A stretch of 64,000 nucleotides of DNA, from contig NZ_CP059733.1 in assembly GCF_000948985.2 (NCBI RefSeq), forward strand, positions 2,976,001 through 3,040,000, in the 5' to 3' direction. Below the pieces are notes generated by a model, which was not told where the DNA came from, did not search any database, and was given only the letters and a program-made list of their open reading frames with translations. The position numbers were made by a program, and so were the translations under genes. Shown one piece after another: positions 58,167 through 64,000 of the stretch (the stretch's first letter is position 1; each line of letters starts with the position of its first letter). The DNA comes from Thalassomonas viridans. Its GTDB lineage: Bacteria; Pseudomonadota; Gammaproteobacteria; Enterobacterales; Alteromonadaceae.

Positions 58167-58204
58167 TTATGTATTCCTATACAGTATTATTGGTTTACTG
58201 TAAA
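58167..58204 (-). promoter_or_regulatory. intI promoter overlapped by a LexA-like box
   Basis: On the minus strand, -35 TTTACA (58204-58199) and -10 TATAGG (58181-58176) have a 17-base spacer. TTATGTATTCCTATACAGTA (58167-58186, plus strand) fits the CTGT-N8-ACAG LexA box with one mismatch in the core and covers the -10. SOS control of intI is known in other integrons. Confidence 0.65.
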
Positions 58205-58389
58205 AATCAAGCTCGTTTTTTCTCAGAGTTTTCTCGTTTTTTACTGTGATTCATGAAAATATCAATATACTCAATTGGTTAGCTTTTCTACTTGGAAATA
58301 CGAGGAATAAGGGACGGAGATATGAGGAATGCTCGTTTCCCTTAAGATATAAAGTAGAGGGGGAGCCTAATATATTGTAATATAATCGA

Positions 58390-58418
58390 TTATGATTGTT
58401 TTTATTGTGTGGTATAAT
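58390..58418 (+). promoter_or_regulatory. Candidate cassette promoter Pc
   Basis: Perfect -10 TATAAT (58413-58418) with an extended TGg element and a weak -35 TTATGA at 17 bases, pointing to the first cassette. It lies just before the attI junction. Confidence 0.6.
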
Positions 58419-58455
58419 GTGCAAAACGCGCATGCCGGATATACAAATGTTAGCC
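58400..58455 (+). other. Putative attI site and first cassette junction
   Basis: GTTAGCC at 58449-58455 is the same R' core found at the ends of attC1 (GTTAGCC) and nearly of attC2 (GTTAGCT). Its position between intI and the first cassette gene marks the G/TT crossover at 58449/58450. The left limit of attI is not defined by sequence alone. Confidence 0.6.
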
Positions 58456-58480
58456 ATCTTTAAAATTCGGAGAGTTCTTA

Positions 58481-58957
58481 ATGACTATTTCAGAAATATT
58501 TCTCGAAAAAGGTTTATTGGCTGTAATTCTTAGTGTATTTACATTTGTTTTAGCACGTGTACTGGAAAGGTACAAAAGGGATCAAGCTGTTTTTACTGAG
58601 CTGGCAAAGCTACGTTCTAAATCTTTAGTCGAAGCTTTCAATTTGTTATCTGAGTACGAATCCAAAGTTCATGGAACTCTCGTTCATGTAGTTAAAAAAG
58701 AAACTGAACTAGCTAAAGAAATGAATGGAGTTGCCCAAGAGCTACATGCACAATTAATTCACATGGTTGACGCAAACAGATTTTTACTCGGTGAGGAACT
58801 TTATAAACTTTGTATTGAATTCTCAAATCTTCAAACCAGTAAACTCAAAGCGGTTGATATTAGCAATTTGGACAAATTAAAAAGTATTGATCTTGAAATA
58901 TCAAGAATAAGAGTGCAAGTACAAAGATATTTGCCTGGTTTTAAAGTTCCAGAGTAA
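58481..58957 (+). CDS. Integron cassette 1: membrane-anchored helical protein of unknown function
   Basis: 158 residues. One N-terminal membrane helix (about 10-26, GLLAVILSVFTFVLARVL) is followed by a long, mostly helical cytoplasmic part (KRDQAVFTELAKLRSKSL and on). Composition is AT-rich relative to the core genes. GGAG precedes the ATG by nine bases, within the cassette. The stop lies just before the attC left half at 58960. No family recognised. Confidence 0.8.
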   Translation: MTISEIFLEKGLLAVILSVFTFVLARVLERYKRDQAVFTELAKLRSKSLVEAFNLLSEYESKVHGTLVHVVKKETELAKEMNGVAQELHAQLIHMVDANRFLLGEELYKLCIEFSNLQTSKLKAVDISNLDKLKSIDLEISRIRVQVQRYLPGFKVPE

Positions 58958-58964
58958 ATGGCTA

Positions 58965-60886
58965 ATCGGGTAAGGGCTGGTATCTAGCCAGCCCTCCCCA
59001 CAACACCCTGCATGCGGGTCCGCACAGGGCGTTTCATTTAGGATAGTGAAGCGCAATCCAACCATCACGCAATGAGTAAAGCCCCTCGGATTTCAGATAC
59101 GCTAACGATAGCGCCTGGTTGATCCCCGGAGTTTTCGCACTACGCCATGGCCCTTTGCTGGTAATGCCACACGCAACGGCAGCTTGTACCTGCACGCCCA
59201 GTTTCATCAAGTTTCTTACTTTAGTCCTCGGCTTGCGCCATTGGCGCCAATAGGCCATCCTGACCCTGCGCCTGATCCAGTGATCTAAATCGACACAGAG
59301 CTGGTAAGCATTGGCGATACCAAAGTAGTTTATCCAGCCACGTAGATATTGACTGAGCTTGAATAACTGATAGCGCATCGATACGCCCCAGTTGCGGTTC
59401 GTTAATTTCCGGACACGTTGCTTGAATGCATGCAGTGTTTTCGGATGCCATTGAATGCGCCCTCGCTGGAAGGTAAATCCCAGGAATTTACATTGGCTGG
59501 CTTTAACGACTTGGCTTTTGGTGGTATTCACCACCAGTTTTAGACGCTTTTCAAGGAACTGACTGATACTGCGCAGTACCCGCTCACCGGCCCGCTGACT
59601 TTTTACCAGAATAGTAAAGTCATCGGCATACCGGGCAAACGGATGTCCTCGTTTCTCAAGTTCTTTATCCAAAGGATCGAGCATGATGTTTGCCAGTAAA
59701 GGGGATAATGGTCTTCCTTGTGGCACACCTCCTCTACTTTCCCTGTAAAGCTGGTTATCGATAACCCCAGCTCGCAAGTAACGTTTAATCAATCTAAGCA
59801 ACGCCTTATCCCTGACGCGGTAGCCAAGGAGAGTCATTAATCGGTCATGATTAACGCGGTCAAAGAACTTAGACAGGTCAACATCAACCGTAATACGGCG
59901 TCCCGTTTTGATGATGCTTTGTACCTGTTTAACCGCCTGTTGCTCATTTCGATAAGGTCTAAACCCGAAGCTGTTATTCGAGAACTGCGGATCAAAGATG
60001 GGCGTGAGTACTTGGGCAATAGCTTGTTGAATCACGCGGTCGACAACGGTTGGAATACCCAGTTGGCGTTTACCACCATCGGGTTTATCTATTTCAGCAC
60101 GTCTAACCGGTGAGGGTTGATAGCATCCTGCCTTTACTTCACTAGCAACGTGCTCCCATTTACCTGATTTTGCCCAAGCGGGGAACTCATCGATGGTCAT
60201 GCCATCAATGCCAGCAGCCCCCTTATTGGCTCGAACGCGTTGCCAGGCCTGCTGTAAGTTTGCAGGTTGCAGCACACGCTCAAGTAGATTGTCACCAAAG
60301 GCTGGTTGCATCTCATGACGCTGACTCACATCAACACCGGTCGGCGCATGTGTTTTCAGATATGACAAGACTCCTCCTTTATACTAAATGTTCAGGCCTT
60401 CACCGTGTCCCAACCATTACGATGGGCGTTGGGCTACTATGCCGTCTGCTGACTTCTGCTTAATCACTCAGCCCGTTGCCGGACTAAGCGCTATCGGTTT
60501 TCATCTGTTTCGCTCTCCAAGCCCGATGAACTTCCTGGAGCCAAGGCATTTGTATACCAGCGCCTCACTGGTTTTCTGCCGATCGCTTGTTAAGCAGATC
60601 TCCCCAGATAAGGACATGAACTTTCCCTGCACAACTGCATCATTTACGGTGGCCGTTAGATCACATGGCTTTGTTGTCTTGTGCCAACTCGCCTCCAGCC
60701 TACGCCTCATATGATGTTCTTGTTCATCAGCTCGCAGTTTTGCTAGCGGCTTCCTCCAGACCATACCTCGCGGATAAGCCCTTGCCATTCGCTAGTAGTT
60801 AGCGTTTAATAACAATCAGTTAAATAAACGGTGATCTTCCTACAGAGGACTTTCACCTCATTAGTTCATGCCCATGCTGGGCGTAC
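58965..60886 (-). mobile_element. Group IIC-attC intron, 1922 bp, inserted in attC of cassette 1
   Basis: On the minus strand the element begins GTACGCCCAGCATGGGCATG (60886 leftward), one base from the usual GTGCG start, and ends TTACCCGAT at 58965. Near the 3' end, CGCCCTGTGCGGACCCGC then ATGCAGGGTG forms domain V and GGGCTGG/CCAGCCC forms domain VI. 5' exon CTTGT and 3' exon TAGCC flank it, the known target in attC bottom strands. Bases 60369-60886 are the non-coding domains I-III. Confidence 0.88.
59034..60368 (-). CDS. Group II intron-encoded reverse transcriptase/maturase
   Basis: 444 residues from a TTG start close to GGAGGA. RT blocks include AGIDGMTIDEFPAWAK, the catalytic VDVDLSKFFDRVNHDRLM and FARYADDFTIL (YADD). 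The C-terminal maturase (GIIM) domain covers about 345-420 (RGWINYFGIANAYQLCVDLD, WIRRRVRMAYWRQWRK). No HNH endonuclease domain is present, as usual for group IIC. It splices the intron RNA and reverse-transcribes it after insertion. It is encoded within domain IV. Confidence 0.95.
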   Translation of the reverse strand: MSYLKTHAPTGVDVSQRHEMQPAFGDNLLERVLQPANLQQAWQRVRANKGAAGIDGMTIDEFPAWAKSGKWEHVASEVKAGCYQPSPVRRAEIDKPDGGKRQLGIPTVVDRVIQQAIAQVLTPIFDPQFSNNSFGFRPYRNEQQAVKQVQSIIKTGRRITVDVDLSKFFDRVNHDRLMTLLGYRVRDKALLRLIKRYLRAGVIDNQLYRESRGGVPQGRPLSPLLANIMLDPLDKELEKRGHPFARYADDFTILVKSQRAGERVLRSISQFLEKRLKLVVNTTKSQVVKASQCKFLGFTFQRGRIQWHPKTLHAFKQRVRKLTNRNWGVSMRYQLFKLSQYLRGWINYFGIANAYQLCVDLDHWIRRRVRMAYWRQWRKPRTKVRNLMKLGVQVQAAVACGITSKGPWRSAKTPGINQALSLAYLKSEGLYSLRDGWIALHYPK

Positions 60887-60953
60887 ACAAGTCACTACAC
60901 TCAGAAATTTTACTCGCTGCGCTCCTAAAATTCTGGTGAGTGAGGCGTTAGCC
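60887..60953 (+). other. attC1, right part (left five bases at 58960-58964)
   Basis: Imperfect palindrome CTCAGAAATTTTA/TAAAATTCTGGTGAG followed by R' GTTAGCC (60947-60953). Joining GGCTA (58960-58964) to ACAAG (60887 on) across the intron gives R'' GGCTAAC, the exact complement of R'. The full site would be 72 bases. Confidence 0.8.
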
Positions 60954-60986
60954 TACAGAGTTACCCACAAACAAAAGGATTAGCAT

Positions 60987-61892
60987 ATGGATGCAAAGGA
61001 TAGAGTCAAACTTGGCTTAAATGTAATTATCAAAAAAAAGCCATATTTAGCAGGTCTTGTATCTTCATTAACAGGGAAGGATTGTTCTACTGAAGATGCT
61101 TTTGTCTTAGAAAATAATCAAGATGTCCTACCTTTTATTTCAACTTTTTTACCTCGTTTAGATACACCAGAATCTAGTGATTTAAAAAGTGTACTTTCTG
61201 AGTTAATCAAGAAAAAAACGGATGGAAAAACAATATTTTTGATCTGTGGCGCAAGTGCAGCCGGAAAAGACACCTTAGCATCTTTAGTTAAAGAGAATCT
61301 TTATGACAAAAATGAAAATACTGAGTATTTATATTGTACAAAATATACGACGAGAGAACGAAGAGCAAATGAAGGGCTTGATGAATATAGCAAAAAACTG
61401 GAGCCTAGTGGTAACTATGTTTATTGTAAAACACTAGAGGAAATGAATTCATTTGAAGTTGATTTAGAATATAGTTTGTATGGCTGTCACTATAGCCTAT
61501 GTAAAAAAGATCTATCTTCGTCAGAAGCTTCACATCAGCATTTAGCATGCATATATGGAAAGCTTGAAAACATAGCGAAAATCAAACAAGAGTTGTTTGA
61601 TAAATACAATAGAATACCCTTTTCAATTCTGATTAAAGCACCGATTGAATCGCACAGTCATCGAATCAATGGTAGACATACTATGTCGAAATCGGAAAAA
61701 TCAGATCGTGTAAGGGAAATGGAAAGACAATCTAGATTCATCAAATCAAAAGGGCATGAGTTTGAAGCAAATTTTGATTTGGTTGTAAATAATGGAAATG
61801 ATGAACGCTTATCAGATAATGCAAATTTAATAACAGAGTTTATTCACGAGTCTATTTTGTGGGCTAACAAGGCATTAAAGCCGGATTCGTAA
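60987..61892 (+). CDS. Integron cassette 2: guanylate-kinase-like P-loop protein
   Basis: 301 residues. An N-terminal stretch of about 75 residues has no known fold. Walker A is GASAAGKDT at 88-96, followed by YCTKYTTRERRANEG, the GMP-binding TTR-x-x-R segment of guanylate kinases, then a substrate loop around YSLYGCHYSL and a late basic helix. It may be a nucleotide or small-molecule kinase. AAGGA precedes the ATG. The last codons (ANKALKPDS) lie inside attC2, as often in cassettes. Confidence 0.8.
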   Translation: MDAKDRVKLGLNVIIKKKPYLAGLVSSLTGKDCSTEDAFVLENNQDVLPFISTFLPRLDTPESSDLKSVLSELIKKKTDGKTIFLICGASAAGKDTLASLVKENLYDKNENTEYLYCTKYTTRERRANEGLDEYSKKLEPSGNYVYCKTLEEMNSFEVDLEYSLYGCHYSLCKKDLSSSEASHQHLACIYGKLENIAKIKQELFDKYNRIPFSILIKAPIESHSHRINGRHTMSKSEKSDRVREMERQSRFIKSKGHEFEANFDLVVNNGNDERLSDNANLITEFIHESILWANKALKPDS

Positions 61893-61962
61893 TAGTTTGC
61901 TCGGTTCCGCTTCGCTTCACATTCTAGCAAACTATTACAAACCGCTTAATGCGACGTTAGCT
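61862..61962 (+). other. attC2 recombination site
   Basis: R'' GGCTAAC (61862-61868) and R' GTTAGCT (61956-61962) flank L-box pairing GCATTAA/TTAATGC and a perfect 11-bp stem AATAGTTTGCT/AGCAAACTATT. Length 101 bases. It closes cassette 2. Confidence 0.85.
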
Positions 61963-61974
61963 TAAAGGAAGGAT

Positions 61975-62952
61975 ATGACGAAGTTTTTATATAAATATAT
62001 GCCTCTAAGAGAAGAGTTTTTCGATAACTTCATGATTAGAGCCACCCCAGTTATGGCATTAAATGACCCATTTGAAGGCTTTTTTAATGAAAAACAAATA
62101 GAAGATGCCGATCATCAACAAAGAGAATATTATCGTGCTCTAGGAAAAAATGTGTATGAGAAGCACGATGGAATGATCGAAGATTTGATGGGGACTGTGC
62201 AAGAAGACTTCTTTGATTTAGGTATTCTTTCTTTTACTGAAGACCATAATAACCCTCTTATGTGGGCACATTACGCTAACGATCATAAAGGAGTTGTCGT
62301 TGAGTTTAACTTGTGTGAGCCTTTGTTTGATGACTCAATACAATATCTTAATGACAAGAGAAATAGATTCGGTAAGAATTATTTAGGTGATGTTTTTGAA
62401 TTCCCTGAAAAAGTTGCATATCGTAGGCAACTTCCATCATTTGATAGACCGGAGTTATCTGCACCAGATTCAGAGCATGAGTATCATTGGATAAAGTTTA
62501 ATCGAGAAATTTTATTTACTAAATCCGAAGATTGGATTTATGAGAAAGAGCATCGTTCGATTGTTCAACTGCATGATGCAGATTCAATAATTTGCCAAGA
62601 AAACAAATATATACGCAAAGTATGTTCTTCTGACAAGTCTATAGAGGTTGTCACGCTTGACAATGATAAAATTCAAGTTATTTATCCAAAAGAGTATGAA
62701 ATGCATGAAGATATGGGAGATGAGAGTATAAAGAAAGAAGTATACTTTTTGTCTAAGGATTACAGTGAACCAGCAATACACTTGTTTAGACTTAACCCTG
62801 ATGCAATTAGCCGTATCTATTTTGGGTGTAAGTCTCCCTGTGGTGGACTAGCTGCCTCAATAAAGGAAAGTGGTAAGCTTAAAAAACTGGATGGGCTATA
62901 TAAAATGGAGCATAGTAAAAAATACTATCATCTTGATTCAGTGAAAATTTAA
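61975..62952 (+). CDS. Integron cassette 3: DUF2971 domain protein
   Basis: 325 residues. N-terminal LYKYMPLREEFFDNFMIRAT and LNDPFEGFF, then ILSFTEDHNNPLMWAHYAND and GVVVEFN, and a W-x-Y-E-x-E-H-R motif (SEDWIYEKEHRSI) define DUF2971, common in accessory and defence-associated regions but functionally uncharacterised. AAAGGAAGG precedes the ATG. Composition is AT-rich. Confidence 0.85.
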   Translation: MTKFLYKYMPLREEFFDNFMIRATPVMALNDPFEGFFNEKQIEDADHQQREYYRALGKNVYEKHDGMIEDLMGTVQEDFFDLGILSFTEDHNNPLMWAHYANDHKGVVVEFNLCEPLFDDSIQYLNDKRNRFGKNYLGDVFEFPEKVAYRRQLPSFDRPELSAPDSEHEYHWIKFNREILFTKSEDWIYEKEHRSIVQLHDADSIICQENKYIRKVCSSDKSIEVVTLDNDKIQVIYPKEYEMHEDMGDESIKKEVYFLSKDYSEPAIHLFRLNPDAISRIYFGCKSPCGGLAASIKESGKLKKLDGLYKMEHSKKYYHLDSVKI

Positions 62953-63013
62953 GCTAACAAATAACAAATAAGGATAGGTGTCGCGCAGCCGACACCTTAT
63001 CAGGTTGTTGAAC
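62952..63013 (+). other. attC3, terminal cassette site
   Basis: R'' AGCTAAC (62952-62958) and a degenerate R' GTTGAAC (63007-63013, fits GTTRRRY) enclose a stem AGGTGTCG/CGACACCT. Length 62 bases. The mismatch between R boxes is typical of the last site in an array. Confidence 0.65.
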
Positions 63014-63533
63014 AAGCCCGATCCCTCTGCTTATATAGTAAAAAAACTCAAGTTGATTTTTGGTTGTGGTAGTATTTCGGCTATTCTGCTCTTTTCTTAA
63101 GGCGAGTTGTTGCCTGCCGTGGGCGGCATGATGATTAACCTGCTGTATCATAAGTTTTTCCCTCCTGTATTTTTACTCAACCCTTATTCGGAGCTTCGTA
63201 GCCCTATGATCGTCGTCGCACAATACCGATAAAGTTCATAGATTGACGGCAGCAAGGACAAGGGCAGAGGGTTTTGGCTTACTCCGGTGGTGCTGCGCTA
63301 ATGTGAACATGCAGCAGCAACTGGATACGTTTGAGCAATGCTTTTTGGTTAGGGCAGGCAAAGCCGTAATCCCGGCAGCGATGAAAGTGCCAAATAATCT
63401 TAAGGAGCTGTATGTTTGTTTTCATAACCGCAAACCGTTCTAACAAGTGACTATGGCGCCAATTCCTAATTTTTAACGCATTTTAGCTGTACAGGGCGGG
63501 TCAATACGGCAAGAAATCGCCCGCCCTTTTGCT
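63014..63533. other. Intergenic region with a possible gene fragment
   Basis: No intact gene is supported. A 43-codon open stretch after a stop (63101-63232; LLPAVGGMMINLLYHKFF) looks like the tail of a larger protein, perhaps of EcsC type, but has no start. A 66-codon frame at 63243-63443 has no convincing ribosome-binding site. Confidence 0.35.
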
Positions 63534-63827
63534 TTATTCGTCCTCGCTATTCAGGTTTACTTTGAGGGCACGCAGGCCCTGGTGGATCCCGTCGATTTGA
63601 TCCCGGTAGGTTCTGATTTGTATTTTCAGCTTGTAACACACATACCATATGCCTTCACTGGTTTCCGGCGTGATGCAAGCGGGGTCGTGCGCCACTGCGG
63701 CGAAAGCATCACAAAGGAAGGAACATTCGTCACTGAATTTATTAAAGTCATCGCACAGTTCCAGGCTCTCGCTTGCCAGTTGGGATCTTTTGGTTTCAAA
63801 TTCCCGGAGTCTTGTTAATTCAGACAT
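63534..63827 (-). CDS. Small acidic helical protein, family member B (unknown function)
   Basis: 97 residues from the ATG at 63827 with GGAGG upstream. The core DDFNKFSDECSFLCDAFAAV followed by PACITPETSEGI matches member A at 9939-10280 almost residue for residue; the tails differ. The frame upstream ends in the same ATGTCTGA overlap and is open to the window edge (ends NTGGRYHV), so a coupled small gene probably precedes it as at 10 kb. Confidence 0.7.
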   Translation of the reverse strand: MSELTRLREFETKRSQLASESLELCDDFNKFSDECSFLCDAFAAVAHDPACITPETSEGIWYVCYKLKIQIRTYRDQIDGIHQGLRALKVNLNSEDE

Positions 63828-64000
63828 GATACCGGCCTCCTGTATTCGTTGAGTCATTTAAGCTGGTTAACAACGTACAGCCGCAGGAAAAAGTGCTGCC
63901 GGTGGTGTTGGCGGCGTTAACTGCCGGCGGTTGTTGATGTTTAGGAATGAGCCCAAGTATAAGCCCAGGTAGGGGGACAGGTATATTTTCTGTTAAATAA

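Noticed and set aside
58251..58457. 68-residue minus-strand frame in the attI region
   Set aside because: It overlaps the Pc/attI elements and has no ribosome-binding site or motif.
60501..60788. Frames in the 5' part of the group II intron
   Set aside because: This region is the structured non-coding domains I-III of the intron RNA.
63101..63232. Possible C-terminal EcsC-like fragment
   Set aside because: Too short and without start or clear family motif to call a pseudogene.

Overview
The window reads as chromosome of a marine gammaproteobacterium. Gene order such as uvrY-uvrC-pgsA followed by Gly/Cys/Leu tRNA genes, plus rlmKL, uup and fabA, is enterobacterial/alteromonad in style. The type VI secretion genes, heme d1 nitrite reductase, NrtS-like transporter and sedentary integron point to a Colwelliaceae/Thalassomonas-like organism. 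That taxonomic placement is inference from gene content, not a database match.

Layout. 1-10 kb: housekeeping genes (rlmI cut by the window edge, acylphosphatase, quinone oxidoreductase, rlmKL, a glutaredoxin-like protein, uup, a DUF3466 exported protein), with six tandem initiator tRNA genes on the minus strand. 10-18 kb: a small-protein pair of unknown function, fabA, uvrY-uvrC-pgsA, then a 14-gene tRNA array (8 Gly, 4 Leu, 2 Cys) with a 3' tRNA-Gly remnant inside it. 18-35.5 kb: a type VI secretion locus. tssA-B-C-hcp-E-F-G-H and a pentapeptide-repeat membrane protein run leftward; a PpkA-like Ser/Thr kinase, vgrG and a DUF6484 protein run rightward. The membrane-complex and baseplate genes tssJ, tssK, tssL and tssM are not in the window. 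A 176-bp MITE-like element sits exactly at the vgrG stop codon. 35.5-42.5 kb: ferredoxin, a large FAD oxidoreductase, an NrtS-like nitrate/nitrite transporter next to a soluble chemoreceptor, a DUF2235 hydrolase, an acetyltransferase and a small conserved-looking protein.

42.6-57.2 kb is a denitrification island built around cytochrome cd1 nitrite reductase. A leftward operon nirC-F-D-L-G-H-J-cobA(nirE) would make heme d1. Rightward genes encode NirS, a NirT-type tetraheme quinol dehydrogenase fused to an extra heme-binding domain, and NirN. An azoreductase/LysR pair and a membrane-anchored hemerythrin lie between them. FNR/DNR-like palindromes lie upstream of nirC, between the hemerythrin gene and nirS, and upstream of nirN, fitting low-oxygen/NO control.

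57.2-63.0 kb is a sedentary chromosomal integron. intI, with a LexA-like box over its promoter, is convergent with nirN and shares its stop-codon bases. It is followed by a candidate Pc promoter, an attI junction, and three cassettes encoding a membrane helical protein, a guanylate-kinase-like P-loop protein and a DUF2971 protein. The first attC is split by a full-length group IIC-attC intron; removing the intron in silico restores matching attC R boxes. At the right edge a second member of the small-protein family seen at 10 kb appears, again with a reading frame overlapping its start.
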